This document shows, in pieces, positions 1-9,249 of a stretch of 64,000 bases of DNA (positions are counted from its first letter, which is position 1; each line of letters begins with the position of its first letter). A model generated the notes under the pieces. That model was not told the origin of the DNA and searched no databases. It worked only from the letters and a program-made list of their open reading frames with translations. This stretch comes from Paraburkholderia dinghuensis (GTDB taxonomy: Bacteria; Pseudomonadota; Gammaproteobacteria; Burkholderiales; Burkholderiaceae). Location: positions 186,001 to 250,000 of the forward strand of contig NZ_RQIS01000001.1 of the NCBI RefSeq assembly GCF_003837865.1, written 5' to 3'. The position numbers were made by a program, and so were the translations under genes.

Positions 1-1028
1 TCGATCGGGTAGCGTTCGGCGTGATAGGTGTCGAGCAGGCGATCAGGCGCACCGCCCGCGAGCACGCGCGCGAGCTTCCAGCCCAGATTCAACGCCTCCT
101 GAATGCCCGTGTTCATCCCCTGCGCGCCTGCCGGGCTGTGCACGTGCGCGGCGTCGCCGGCAAAGAACACGCGCTCCATACGCAGCTCGCGCACCATGCG
201 ACTGTTCACGGTGAAATACGACGACCAGGTCATGTCCGAGATCTCGACCGGATGGTGTACGCGGTGCTCGATGATCTCGCGGCATTCGTCGAGCGTCGGT
301 AGCGCCACAGCCCCTTCAGGCGCAGCGGGCGGCATGGCCTTGTGATCGGCCATCAATCGCCAGCGCCCATTGCCGAGCGGAAGCAACACGACGAGCCCTT
401 CTCCGGACGCGAAGACGTGAAATTCATCATCGGGCCAGGGCACCTCTGCGGTGACGTCGGCAAGCAGGAACGACTGCGCGAGGGTATCGCCGTCGAATTG
501 CATCGCGAGCTTGTGCCGTATCGTGCTATGCGCGCCGTCCGCCGCAACGAGGAATGAGCTTCGGATCGATTCGATTCGCCCATCGGGGCGACGCACTTCG
601 GCGCTTACCCCCGCCGATCCCTGCGTGAGTTCCAGCAACTCGCTGCCGCGTTCGATCTCGACACCGAGCGTCGCGAGATGGTCCGTGAGAATGCGTTCGG
701 TGACGGTCTGGTCGAGAAACAGCAGATAGGGGTAACGCGTGAGCAGCGGATCGAAGTCGAGTCGCGCGCGGCGTTGCCCGTTCGAATAGAGATTCGCGAC
801 ATGAGCACGGTGGCCAAGCTTGAGAAAGGGCTCGACGATGCGGTGCTGTTCGAAAAGTTCGAGCGTGCGCGCCTGAATGCCGATGGCGCGCGTATGACGC
901 CCGGGCTCGGGCGCGCGATCGATCAGGCGGACCGGAATGCGCGCACGGGCGAGACTCATCGCAGCAGCGAGACCCGTCGGTCCTGCGCCGACGATGAGCA
1001 CGGACGACAAGGGAGAAACCACGGTCAT
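1..1028 (-). CDS. FAD-dependent aromatic monooxygenase, PheA/TfdB type (C-terminus beyond window)
   Basis: This is probably a flavin hydroxylase that uses NAD(P)H and oxygen on an aromatic substrate in the cytoplasm. The Rossmann FAD motif GAGPTG lies at residues 14-19. The second FAD motif, containing FFAGDAAHVHSP, lies near residue 290 and is followed by a helix with NTGIQEALNLGWKL, the classic FAD_binding_3 signature. The ATG at 1028 is chosen because GGAGGT stands five bases upstream; an in-frame ATG at 1040 overlaps that site. About 340 residues are visible, and the rest of the FAD domain and the usual thioredoxin-like tail lie outside the window. The substrate cannot be told from sequence. 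It follows the zinc exporter on the same strand after about 95 bases but is not obviously related to it. Confidence 0.85.
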   Translation of the reverse strand, partial: MTVVSPLSSVLIVGAGPTGLAAAMSLARARIPVRLIDRAPEPGRHTRAIGIQARTLELFEQHRIVEPFLKLGHRAHVANLYSNGQRRARLDFDPLLTRYPYLLFLDQTVTERILTDHLATLGVEIERGSELLELTQGSAGVSAEVRRPDGRIESIRSSFLVAADGAHSTIRHKLAMQFDGDTLAQSFLLADVTAEVPWPDDEFHVFASGEGLVVLLPLGNGRWRLMADHKAMPPAAPEGAVALPTLDECREIIEHRVHHPVEISDMTWSSYFTVNSRMVRELRMERVFFAGDAAHVHSPAGAQGMNTGIQEALNLGWKLARVLAGGAPDRLLDTYHAERYPI

Positions 1029-1122
1029 GCAGACCTCCATGTGGTCAACGTGAACGTAGTGTACGCCCGCCACCCGGGCCCCCGGCACGGCGGCGGCGCA
1101 TCAAACAAAGGGGCAACGCGAA

Positions 1123-2268
1123 TCAGTGCGGATGCGGCGGCACGTCGAGCGCGCAGCGATGCGCGGTCGTGCCCAGATCGACCTGCAGCGTGACGTGCTT
1201 CATGCTGTAGCGCGTGCAGAGCGCGTGGACGATGCCGTCGAGGACATCGTCGCCTGGGTGGCCGGCCGGCATCACGAGGTGTGCGCTCAGCGCGTTGCCC
1301 GTGGTCGAGAGCGGCCAGATGTGCAGATCGTGTACGTCCGTCACACCGTCCTGGGCCGCGAGAAAGACACGAATGCGCTCCATGTCGACGCCCTGCGGCA
1401 CCGCCGCGAGCGCGAGCCGCATCGACTCGCGCAACAGGCCCCAGGTCCCGTACACGATCACGAGGACGACCACGATGCTCATCATGGGATCGACCCAGCT
1501 CCAGCCGGTGGCGAGGATCACGAGTCCGCTGATGGCGACCGCGGCCGACACACCCGCATCCGAGGCCATGTGCAGGAAGGCGCCACGGATGTTGAGATCG
1601 TCCTTCTGGCCGCGCATGAAGAGCCACGCCGAGAAGCCGTTCACAACCATGCCGATCGTCGCGACGATGAACACGTCGAGGCCCGCCACGGGCGCGGGCG
1701 AAACGAGCCGGCCGATCGCCTGCGCGATGATCGCGCCGCAGGCGATCAGAAGCAGCGCTGCGTTCGCGAGCGATGCGAGGATCGACGAATTGCCGAAGCC
1801 GAACGTGTAGCGCCCCGAAGGCCTGCGCGTGGCAAGCCACGCGGCGCCCCAGGCGAGCAGCAGGCCGAGGACGTCGGAGAGATTGTGGCCCGCGTCGGCA
1901 AGCAGCGCAGTTGAATGCGCAATCACGCCGTAGATCGTCTGCGTGACGACGATCACGAGGTTCAGTACGACGGCCAGCGCGAAAGCGCGGCCATGGCCGA
2001 CGACGGGAGCGTGGTGGTGATGGTGGCCGTGGCTGTGGCCGTGTGCGTGAGCGGCATGTTCGTCGTGGTCATGTACATGGCCTGCTTCATGTGCATGCGC
2101 GTGTTCACACGGGTGCTCGTGGGCATCCCCGTGACCAACGCGCTCGCCATCACGCCCTTCGCCCGCAGACGCCGCCGGCAAGCCGCCATCTTCGTCTTCG
2201 AGCCACGTCGGCGCGTGCTCGTCCTCGCGCTCCTCGACGGCGCCCTTCTGCCTGCGCTGCTCGTCCAT
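1123..2268 (-). CDS. Cation diffusion facilitator (zinc-type CDF exporter)
   Basis: This inner-membrane metal/proton antiporter probably exports Zn2+, perhaps also Cd2+ or Co2+. The N-terminal roughly 90 residues include a very His-rich stretch, ending in five consecutive histidines, that should bind metal. Six membrane segments follow. The transport-site pairs are HxxxD in TM2 (within DAGHNLSD) and HxxxD in TM5 (within HMASDAG); the His form is typical of zinc-selective CDFs such as ZitB/CzcD. A cytoplasmic domain of ferredoxin-like fold forms the C-terminus. The ATG at 2268 shares one base with the stop of the upstream ArsR gene (TGATG) and has AGGAG upstream, so the two genes are translationally coupled. 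An in-frame start at 2286 is less likely. Confidence 0.92.
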   Translation of the reverse strand: MDEQRRQKGAVEEREDEHAPTWLEDEDGGLPAASAGEGRDGERVGHGDAHEHPCEHAHAHEAGHVHDHDEHAAHAHGHSHGHHHHHAPVVGHGRAFALAVVLNLVIVVTQTIYGVIAHSTALLADAGHNLSDVLGLLLAWGAAWLATRRPSGRYTFGFGNSSILASLANAALLLIACGAIIAQAIGRLVSPAPVAGLDVFIVATIGMVVNGFSAWLFMRGQKDDLNIRGAFLHMASDAGVSAAVAISGLVILATGWSWVDPMMSIVVVLVIVYGTWGLLRESMRLALAAVPQGVDMERIRVFLAAQDGVTDVHDLHIWPLSTTGNALSAHLVMPAGHPGDDVLDGIVHALCTRYSMKHVTLQVDLGTTAHRCALDVPPHPH

Positions 2269-2600
2269 CACGCGTGCTCCTGCCAATCCACAACCGACTC
2301 CGCCACAGGTTCCGCGACGTGTTCGAGCATACCCGCGAGCATCGCGCTGATGTGCGCGTCAGCGGCGGCGTAGAACACCTGCTTGCCCTCGCGTTCCGAG
2401 CGCACGATGCGCGCCGCGCGCAACAACCGCAGATGGTGGCTAACTAGCGACGGCGAAAGCCCGAGCGCATTCGCAATCGCGCCCACGGCGATCCGCTCGC
2501 GCACGCAGGCAAGCACGATACGCAGACGCGTGGGATCGCCGAGCAGGCGAAACAGATCGGCGAGCGGTGTCACGCGCTCGTCGTCAAAAACCGGGGCCAT
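2268..2600 (-). CDS. ArsR/SmtB-family metal-sensing repressor
   Basis: This is a winged-helix repressor of about 110 residues that should release DNA when metal binds. The core contains LFRLLGDPTRLRIVLAC and the recognition helix segment LSPSLVSHHLRLLR, both typical of ArsR proteins, followed by the wing REGKQVFYA. The C-terminal helix has His and Asp residues (AADAHISAM, DWQEHA) that could form an alpha-5 zinc site. The open frame extends to a TTG at 2633, but that codon lies inside the palindromic operator. The ATG at 2600, preceded by GGATGAG, or the ATG at 2609, is therefore the likely start. It is the first gene of a two-gene operon with the CDF exporter. Confidence 0.9.
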   Translation of the reverse strand: MAPVFDDERVTPLADLFRLLGDPTRLRIVLACVRERIAVGAIANALGLSPSLVSHHLRLLRAARIVRSEREGKQVFYAAADAHISAMLAGMLEHVAEPVAESVVDWQEHA

Positions 2601-2618
2601 AAATCTCATCCAAACATA

Positions 2619-2632
2619 TGAATACGTATTCA
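2619..2632. promoter_or_regulatory. ArsR/SmtB-type operator palindrome
   Basis: TGAATACGTATTCA is a perfect 14-base palindrome that fits the TGAA-N6-TTCA core of SmtB/ArsR operators. It lies 19 bases upstream of the chosen repressor start and is in the right place for autoregulation of the repressor-exporter operon. It also sits about 100 bases upstream of the divergent TPR gene. Confidence 0.75.
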
Positions 2633-2728
2633 AATGTTAATTCGATGTCGTTTTAACGTCAAGCTCCGGGGCCCCTCTCCCGAGTATGGGAAAATGCGTC
2701 CTTTGCATTTCGGTTTGCCCATTCGGCC

Positions 2729-4633
2729 ATGGAACAGGTTTTTGTCCGCGCGTACGCCGCACATCGCGACGGCCGGCTGGAAGACGCCGAGCGCGGCTAC
2801 CGCGCCACGCTCGCCGCCGATCCCGTGCACGTCGATGCGCTGCATCTGCTCGGCGTGCTGCGGCACCAGCAGGGCCAGCACGCCGAAGCCGTGGACCTCG
2901 TGCGGCGCGCGGTCGATCTGCGCCCCGACGACGCTGCGCTGCAGTTGAACCTCGGCAATGCGCTCAAGGCGCTCGGCGAACTCGAGGGCGCGATCGAACG
3001 CTTTCGCAACGCGCTGACGCTCGCCCCCGCGTTCGCGCTCGCGCACTACAACCTCGGCAACGCCTATGCGGTGATCGGCCGCCACGAGGACGCAATGTTC
3101 TCGTTCGGCCACGCCGTGCGCCTGCAACCGGGCGATGCATCTGCGCATAACAACCTCGGCAACGCCTACCACGCGCTCGGACGCCACGCCGAAGCCGTCG
3201 AATCGTTCCGCCGCGCGCTGAAGATCCGCCCCGGGCACGCGGGCGCGCATAACAATCTCGGCATGTCGCTGAACGCGCTCGGCGACACTGCGGGCGCGCT
3301 TGCGCAGTTCCGTGCAGCACTGAAGGCGCAACCGCGCTTCGTCGCCGCACACTTCAACCTGGCCAATTCGCTCGACGCCATCGGCCAGCACAGCGAAGCC
3401 GTTACCGCGTTCGAGGCAGCAATCGCACTGCAGTCGCGATTCGCGCCTGCGCTGTTCGGCCTCGGCAACGCGCTCTGCGCCCTCGGCCGGCACGACGAAG
3501 CCATCGCCCCGCTCGAGCGTGCGGTCGGCGTCGATCCGAAATTCGCGCTGGCGTGGCTTGCGCTCGGCACCACGCACCACGCGCTCGGCCATTTTGAGCC
3601 CGCCGTGCGCGCCTTCGACGAAGCCTTGCGCGCGCGCCCCGATCTCGCGGCCGCGCATCTGAACCGCGCGCTGGCGTGGCTCACGATCGGCGACTTCCGG
3701 CGCGGCCTGCCCGAATACGAATGGCGTCTCGACCCAACCGCGCGCGAACCCGCGCGATCCGATACGCGCCCGACGCAGCCCGCTCCGCACACCGGGCAAG
3801 CCGCACGGGCCACCACGCTGCCGCGCTGGCGTGGCGAACCACTCGACGGGCGCACGCTCCTGATCCAGGCCGAGCAAGGCTTCGGCGACACGCTGCAGTT
3901 CGTGCGCTTTGTGCCGCTCCTCGCGGCGCGCGGCGCGCGCATCGTGCTGGAAGTGCAACCGCAATTACTGCCGCTCATCGCGCCGACAGCGCTGGCCACG
4001 CGTGTCACGCTGATCGCCCAGGGTGCGCCGCGCCCCGCCGCCGATCTGCACTGCCCGCTGCTCTCCTTGCCGCTCGCGCTTGGCACAACGTTCGACGACC
4101 TGCCCACGCGCACGCCATACCTGACGGTGCCGGCTACGTACCAGCGCAAATGGCGCGGCTCGCTCGGCGGTCAGGCAAAGCGCAAGATCGGCATCGCGTG
4201 GTCGGGGCGCATCCAGAAGCATGAGAACCGGACGATGCCGCTTGCCGCGCTGGAACCGCTCTTCGCGCTCGATGGCATCGACTGGATCGTGCTCCAGCCG
4301 CAATTGAACGATGCGGAGCACGCCGCGCTCGATTCGCATCAGCGTGCGCGCTCGATTCACCGGCTCGGGAGCAAGCTCGCCGATTTCGCCGACACGGCCG
4401 CCGTGATCGACCGACTCGACGCCGTGGTATCGATCGACACATCGATCGCGCATCTCGCAGGCGCACTTAATGCGAAGCTCTGGCTCATGCTGCCGTACGC
4501 CGCCGACTGGCGCTGGTTCGCCGACACCGAAGAGAGCCCGTGGTATCCGCGCGCGCGGCTCGTGCGCCAGCCGCGACCGGGCGCGTGGGACGAAGTCGTC
4601 GCGGCTGTCGCGCGCGATTTACGCGAGACGTGA
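2729..4633 (+). CDS. TPR-repeat protein with C-terminal GT9-like glycosyltransferase domain
   Basis: This 634-residue protein has two parts. Residues 1 to about 340 are some ten tetratricopeptide repeats of 34 residues, with repeated NLGNAL, ALGRHDEA and AHYNLGNAY signatures. From about residue 370, after a Pro/Ala/Thr-rich linker, comes a domain related to glycosyltransferase family 9 (heptosyltransferase-like), with LLIQAEQGFGDTLQFVRFVP near its start and VVSIDTSIAHLAGAL near its end. Such TPR-GT9 proteins are common in beta-proteobacteria and are usually assigned to glycan or protein glycosylation without a proven substrate. No signal peptide is seen, so it is probably cytoplasmic. The gene is alone on its strand and ends at a strong terminator. 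Confidence 0.85.
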   Translation: MEQVFVRAYAAHRDGRLEDAERGYRATLAADPVHVDALHLLGVLRHQQGQHAEAVDLVRRAVDLRPDDAALQLNLGNALKALGELEGAIERFRNALTLAPAFALAHYNLGNAYAVIGRHEDAMFSFGHAVRLQPGDASAHNNLGNAYHALGRHAEAVESFRRALKIRPGHAGAHNNLGMSLNALGDTAGALAQFRAALKAQPRFVAAHFNLANSLDAIGQHSEAVTAFEAAIALQSRFAPALFGLGNALCALGRHDEAIAPLERAVGVDPKFALAWLALGTTHHALGHFEPAVRAFDEALRARPDLAAAHLNRALAWLTIGDFRRGLPEYEWRLDPTAREPARSDTRPTQPAPHTGQAARATTLPRWRGEPLDGRTLLIQAEQGFGDTLQFVRFVPLLAARGARIVLEVQPQLLPLIAPTALATRVTLIAQGAPRPAADLHCPLLSLPLALGTTFDDLPTRTPYLTVPATYQRKWRGSLGGQAKRKIGIAWSGRIQKHENRTMPLAALEPLFALDGIDWIVLQPQLNDAEHAALDSHQRARSIHRLGSKLADFADTAAVIDRLDAVVSIDTSIAHLAGALNAKLWLMLPYAADWRWFADTEESPWYPRARLVRQPRPGAWDEVVAAVARDLRET

Positions 4634-4674
4634 GCGCGAAGCGCCCGTCCCTTTCCGTTTCGAACGCAGAAAAA

Positions 4675-4708
4675 AAACAGCCTCGCAATTCAAACTGCGA
4701 GGCTGTTT
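4675..4708. terminator. Bidirectional rho-independent terminator
   Basis: The arms at 4675-4687 and 4696-4708 form a perfect 13 bp stem (core CAGCCTCGCA) around an 8-base loop. There is an A-run on the left and TTT on the right. It lies between the convergent TPR gene and MFS transporter and can serve both. Confidence 0.88.
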
Positions 4709-4750
4709 CGTCATGCGACGGCGGGTACGCGCGACTGTGCGCGACGTGTA

Positions 4751-6052
4751 TCAAGCCGCCTTGTACTGATTGCGCGCTTCAGCGGTGCGATAGAGCCAGA
4801 GCGTCGCGATGAGACCGCAAATACCGGCGACGCCCATCCACGCACCCGGCGCGGCCTTGTTGCCGCTCGCGTGGATCAGATAAGTCGAGATCGCTGGCGT
4901 GAAGCCGCCGATCGTCGTCGCAAGGCTGTACGCGAGCGAGAAGCCCGCAGTGCGCACGTCCGCCGGCATGACCTCGGTAAGCGCCACGACCATTGCACCG
5001 TTGTAGCTGCCATACAGGAACGACAGCCACAGCAGGACCATCAGCAGACGGCCGAACGACGGGTCCGCGACAAGCCACTGCACCGACGGATAAGCGGTGA
5101 GAATCGTGAGGATCGTGAAGGTGAGCAGCACCGGGCGGCGGCCGATGCGGTCCGACACGGCGCCCGACACCGGCAGCCAGACCAGATTCGAGAGGCCGAC
5201 GCAGACCGTGACGACCAGCGTGTCGATATCGCTCAGCTTGAGGACTTCGCGGCCGAACGTCGGCGTGTAGGCCGTGATCATGTAGAACGACACGGTCGTC
5301 ATGATGACCATGCCCATGCCACCCAGCACGATGCCCCAGTTCTCTGCCATGGACGCCATGATTTCGCCCATCGACGGACGATGCTTTTTCTTCGCGAATT
5401 CTTCGGTTTCCTGCAGCGAGCGGCGAATGAGGAAGAGGAACGGCACGATCAGGCAGCCGATGATGAACGGCACACGCCAACCCCACGCCGTCATCACTTC
5501 GACGGGCAGCAGACGATGCAGCACCACACCAAGCAGCGCCGCGAACACGACGGCCACTTGCTGGCTGCCCGACTGCCACGACACGTAGAAACCTTTGTTG
5601 CCCTTGGTGGCGATTTCCGACAGATAGACCGAGACACCGCCCAACTCCACGCCTGCCGAGAAACCCTGCAGCAGACGCCCGCACAGGATGAGCAGCGGCG
5701 CCACGAGACCAATCGTGGCGTAGCCTGGGACGACTGCAACAGCGAGCGTGCCAAGCGCCATGAGACCAAGTGTGAGGATCAGGCCTTTGCGCCGTCCGTG
5801 ATGGTCGATGTACGCGCCGAGAACGATGGCGCCGATCGGCCGCACGAGGAAGCCGGCGCCGAACACGGAGAGCGAGAGCATCAGCGAAGCGAACGCGTTG
5901 TCACTCGGGAAAAAGGTCTTGGCAATCGCCGACGCGAAATAGCCATAGACCATGAAATCGTACATTTCCAGAAAGTTTCCGCTCGTGACGCGGAACACAG
6001 TCCGGATTTTGGATTCTCTGGTGGTATCGGTAGCGTGGGCAGCGGTAGACAT
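4751..6052 (-). CDS. MFS transporter, metabolite:H+ symporter family (citrate/tricarballylate-like)
   Basis: This is a 12-TM inner-membrane proton symporter of about 433 residues. The segment [16 protein letters not shown] in TM1, the TM2-3 loop DHHGRRKG, the TM4 region [13 protein letters not shown] and the repeat-half loop SDRIGRRPV place it in the metabolite:H+ symporter (MHS) branch. Within that branch it resembles the citrate-type carriers (CitA/CitH). Substrate is therefore likely a di- or tricarboxylate, but this is inference. The ATG at 6052 is preferred over an in-frame TTG at 6103 because the family begins shortly before the first TM segment. No regulator is adjacent. Confidence 0.88.
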   Translation of the reverse strand: MSTAAHATDTTRESKIRTVFRVTSGNFLEMYDFMVYGYFASAIAKTFFPSDNAFASLMLSLSVFGAGFLVRPIGAIVLGAYIDHHGRRKGLILTLGLMALGTLAVAVVPGYATIGLVAPLLILCGRLLQGFSAGVELGGVSVYLSEIATKGNKGFYVSWQSGSQQVAVVFAALLGVVLHRLLPVEVMTAWGWRVPFIIGCLIVPFLFLIRRSLQETEEFAKKKHRPSMGEIMASMAENWGIVLGGMGMVIMTTVSFYMITAYTPTFGREVLKLSDIDTLVVTVCVGLSNLVWLPVSGAVSDRIGRRPVLLTFTILTILTAYPSVQWLVADPSFGRLLMVLLWLSFLYGSYNGAMVVALTEVMPADVRTAGFSLAYSLATTIGGFTPAISTYLIHASGNKAAPGAWMGVAGICGLIATLWLYRTAEARNQYKAA

Positions 6053-6380
6053 GAGGGTCTCGTTTGATGCGGTCTGCTCCGCCGTGACCGGCTGGGCAGA
6101 CAATGAACATGGGCGCCGCCGGGGGGTGCCACGCGAGGGGCGTGTCCGGACGGGCGGCTATTATATGCGCCCCGGTTGCACCTTCTGATATCCGGGTTTC
6201 ACCCGAGGACGCACAAAACTAAACAGCAACAACGTCGCCCATTTCTTTCACTTTGGCTTCGATTAACATTACATCAGCTTTCATCGCGCGTGTAGCGTGC
6301 TGCGCCCGCGCGCTTATCATGCACAATATCATGCACGCTCAGTTCCGCGCGCGTTCCGCTTCGTCGCTCGCAATCATCGA

Positions 6381-6908
6381 ATGTCCATCCCCTCGCTGAC
6401 ACTACGTCCGGCCACAGCTGCCGACGCCCCGCTGATCGCCGCCATGCACACGGCGAGCTGGCAGGCCACCTATCGCAACCTCCTGCCCGCCGCCTTCCTC
6501 GACGACGAAGTCGGCACGGAGCGCGCGACCTGGTGGCGCGCCCGCATGGAAGCGCCCGGTGGCGACCGGCGCCTCGTTCTGATCGCCGAACTGAACGAGA
6601 CGACGCCCGTCGGCTTCGTGTGCGTCGAACGCCAGCCCGACTCACCGTGGGGCGTGCTGCTCGACAACCTGCATACACTGCCCGCCTGGCAGGGCATCGG
6701 GGTGGGCAAACGGCTGATGCAGGCCGCCCAGGACTGGGCACGCGCGCGCGGCGAATCGCAGATCTATCTGTATGTGCTCGAAGGCAACACCGCGGCGATC
6801 GCCTTCTACGAGCGGCAAGGGTGGCAGTACTCGGGCGCCGAACCGGATCGCATGGGCGGCGCCGACATTACCGCGTTACGCTACATCTATCGGCTAAATG
6901 CGCTCTGA
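6381..6908 (+). CDS. GNAT family N-acetyltransferase
   Basis: This 175-residue protein contains one GNAT domain, which transfers acetyl from acetyl-CoA to an unknown amine. LRPATAADAPLIAAMH at the N-terminus is the usual beta1-alpha1 entry. The pyrophosphate-binding motif A is LPAWQGIGVGKRLM (Q/RxxGxG/A form), and YVLEGNTAAIAFYERQGW is the typical beta6-alpha4 region. The ATG at 6381 precedes MSIPSLTLRP and is chosen by domain position; no good ribosome site is visible. The longer frame from 6297 adds a low-quality Arg-rich stretch. Confidence 0.85.
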   Translation: MSIPSLTLRPATAADAPLIAAMHTASWQATYRNLLPAAFLDDEVGTERATWWRARMEAPGGDRRLVLIAELNETTPVGFVCVERQPDSPWGVLLDNLHTLPAWQGIGVGKRLMQAAQDWARARGESQIYLYVLEGNTAAIAFYERQGWQYSGAEPDRMGGADITALRYIYRLNAL

Positions 6909-7164
6909 TGTCGTAGGGCCACACTCCCGAGACCGCCCAGGAAGTCCCTTGCGGACGACACAACGCGGTCCGTCGCTACTCATTGATCGCCAGCCATCGG
7001 AATCTGCTCCTTCCCGAATTTTCGGACGTATCTGATGGCCTATTCGCGCAACCACCCGCATTATTCGCACTATTAAGCAAGACTGCTGCGCCATGTGCGG
7101 CCCCCTCGGCGCCGCGTGACAAGCACGTGCGGGCCCCCCTTCACGCCGTGGTTGCGAGAGATCA

Positions 7165-8325
7165 ATGTTAAATTCTCCTTTCATTCAGGTGGAAGGCTCT
7201 ATCGCGCTCCCGCGCATACGCCCGCTCGGCCGTATGCCGCTGACGTTCGGCCGCGAATGGATGCTGACACCGCCGCACTTCTGCCTGCGCGCCGAAATTC
7301 GGGCGCTCTACGCCGCCATCATGCGCACGGTTTGCCTGAGCGCCGAGGCTTTTCGCGAAGCCTGCCGCTGGGACACGCAGCATCACTTATTCCCTGTGCC
7401 CACCGCGGCGCCGGTTCGCCCGAGTGCAGGCGTAAAGGCAAGCCAGTCGCTCGCCAAAGACAAGGCGCCGCCGCACGTCGCCGCCGCACAGTCCCCAAGG
7501 CCCTCGCCTACGCCGGCATCCGGCGGGCACAAACTTGCGGGCGGTGCATGCGCAATCGGCGGCGCCGCACTCCTCGCGTGGATCGTGGCGAGCCACACGC
7601 CGCACGATCAAGACTACAAGAACGCCGCGGTGGATGCCGGCCCGATCAGCGATGCAGGCAACGTCGCGTCACAACGCCTTGCCGATACACGCGCCGCTCA
7701 CGAAACGACCACGACAACCACGACCGCGCCCACGACAGACACGGTCACCAGCGCATCGCAGTCAGGTCAAATCACTGATGCGTCACAGCGCGCGGCTTCG
7801 GCAACCGTCGGCGAGGTTGCCAGGGACGTTGCCAGGGCAGTTGCCAGCCCAGTTGTCACTGCACCTGCCCCAAGTCCGTCTTCGACCAGACCTGACTACG
7901 CTGCGGCGAATCACCCGACTGCGCCGCTACGCGCAACGCTATCAGATCGCGCAAACCGGGCCGGCGAAGGCCGCACCAACAAGAAACGAGAGTCCGTACG
8001 GGGCCGCCCGTCGCGCGAGCGCATCGCAGGCGTGTCACGTGTCGAAAGCAGCCGCCATCCGGCACACTCGTTCGCACCGACCCGCATGGCGAAGCCGGTC
8101 ACAACACACCGCACGCTCGGCACGTACTCCGAAGCAAGCGACTACTCGCCCCGCCAGCCCAGCGCACGCCAGGACGATGACTATGCATCGATCATCACCT
8201 ACGCGACCACGCACACGGCCCCGCGTCCAGCGAGCCGCGCGTCGGTGCCTGTCGACAGCACGGAGTGGGTCAACCACGTTTCCCAGCGTCGCGTGACCGA
8301 AATACCCGATCGGTTCGGGAAATGA
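7165..8325 (+). CDS. Hypothetical protein, single TM segment, low-complexity
   Basis: I do not recognise this 386-residue protein. Residues 1-75 are the most protein-like part (contains FGREWMLTPPHFCLRAE and two Cys). A Pro/Ala/Ser-rich linker follows, then a single membrane segment near residues 125-147 (AIGGAALLAWIVAS). The remaining 240 residues are Thr/Ser/Ala/Arg-rich and disordered in appearance, with a run of seven threonines and short repeats of VARDVARAVA. GAGAG stands upstream of the ATG. A perfect terminator follows the stop, which supports expression. The layout (short cytoplasmic head, one TM, long disordered tail) suggests an envelope-anchored protein, but no function can be named. 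Confidence 0.65.
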   Translation: MLNSPFIQVEGSIALPRIRPLGRMPLTFGREWMLTPPHFCLRAEIRALYAAIMRTVCLSAEAFREACRWDTQHHLFPVPTAAPVRPSAGVKASQSLAKDKAPPHVAAAQSPRPSPTPASGGHKLAGGACAIGGAALLAWIVASHTPHDQDYKNAAVDAGPISDAGNVASQRLADTRAAHETTTTTTTAPTTDTVTSASQSGQITDASQRAASATVGEVARDVARAVASPVVTAPAPSPSSTRPDYAAANHPTAPLRATLSDRANRAGEGRTNKKRESVRGRPSRERIAGVSRVESSRHPAHSFAPTRMAKPVTTHRTLGTYSEASDYSPRQPSARQDDDYASIITYATTHTAPRPASRASVPVDSTEWVNHVSQRRVTEIPDRFGK

Positions 8326-8340
8326 CCCGGTGTAACGAAA

Positions 8341-8372
8341 ACAAAAAGCCCGGCATCCGCCGGGCTTTTTGT
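8341..8372. terminator. Bidirectional rho-independent terminator
   Basis: The arms 8341-8354 and 8359-8372 are perfect complements (14 bp, core AAAAAGCCCGGC) around the loop ATCC. It separates the convergent hypothetical gene and the DUF2968 gene. Confidence 0.9.
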
Positions 8373-8401
8373 TGACGGCAGAACGCGCCGCATCGCCAGC
8401 C

Positions 8402-9124
8402 TCACTTCTGCACACCTGGCAGCCCGGCTTCCGTCGCGCGCTGCAGCATCTGAACCTCGCGCTGCAAGTCCTGCAACTGCGCTTGCGCGCGCGCCTTCTC
8501 GGTCCGCAAAGCCACAGCGTCGGCCTGCATCTGGCTCTGGCGCGCGTCGACCTTAGCCTGCTGCGATCGGGCAACGTCGAGATCGGCCTGCAGACGCCGC
8601 GCGCGATCCTCCGACAGGGCAATGAACCGCTCGATATTCGCCTTCTGCGCTTCGAGCTGCGTACGTCGAATCTCCACGTCCGCCAGCCGCTCGGTCTGGC
8701 GGGCAAAATCCGCGTAGATGGCCTCGGCGCGCATCTCGTCCTGCGACCGGATCACGCGCCAGAAACGCTTGTCCTGGAAAAGCGCCATGTACCAGGTCAT
8801 GTCAGGAGGATAGAAAAACAGACTCGCTCCGTAACTACCGTTGTACGTCGTACGCATTTCGACGATCTGCGCGTCGTGGATCAGTTGCATCAATGTGGCG
8901 ACTTCGCCCTGGCTCACGTCAACGCTCGCCTGCTCGTCGACCCACGGCGCCTTCTTCCCTGCATCGGCAGGCGGCGGCAAAAGGCTGCCGAGCGGCGGAC
9001 GGCTGCCCGCCACCGGCGCCAGTTCGGTCGTGTTGTTCTGCGCCCACACAACCGCGCCGTGCTCCATCATCAAGACAGCCGCGGCACCCAGCAAGACGCG
9101 TCGCAGTTGGATTGAATGCTTCAT
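8402..9124 (-). CDS. DUF2968 domain-containing secreted protein
   Basis: This is a 240-residue exported protein of a family found mainly in Burkholderia and relatives; its function is unknown. A Sec signal peptide covers about residues 1-29 (ends VVWAQ). The conserved DUF2968 core is recognisable by VATLMQLIHDAQIVEMRT and by DMTWYMALFQDKRFWRVI. The C-terminal 120 residues are a long, charged coiled coil rich in Gln, Arg and Glu. The ATG at 9124 with GGCAGGT upstream is preferred over the longer frame starting at 9193, because it places the signal peptide at the N-terminus. It is probably periplasmic. Confidence 0.85.
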   Translation of the reverse strand: MKHSIQLRRVLLGAAAVLMMEHGAVVWAQNNTTELAPVAGSRPPLGSLLPPPADAGKKAPWVDEQASVDVSQGEVATLMQLIHDAQIVEMRTTYNGSYGASLFFYPPDMTWYMALFQDKRFWRVIRSQDEMRAEAIYADFARQTERLADVEIRRTQLEAQKANIERFIALSEDRARRLQADLDVARSQQAKVDARQSQMQADAVALRTEKARAQAQLQDLQREVQMLQRATEAGLPGVQK

Positions 9125-9249
9125 ACCTGCCCGTTTTCCGTTAGCAATTCTGAGTAACCGCTCATTATCGCCGCCCGAAAATCTCAAAATCACGCTTTAT
9201 TTTCGGATAACGTAATTCAAATTGACCGGAACACGGTAAGGCCAGTAAT

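Noticed and set aside
3166..4149. Long antisense frames under the TPR gene
   Set aside because: They are shadows caused by high GC and repeated codons; the plus-strand product has clear domains.
7800..7860. Short repeats GTTGCCAGG as a possible repeat array
   Set aside because: They are inside the coding frame and encode a low-complexity VARDVARAVA stretch.
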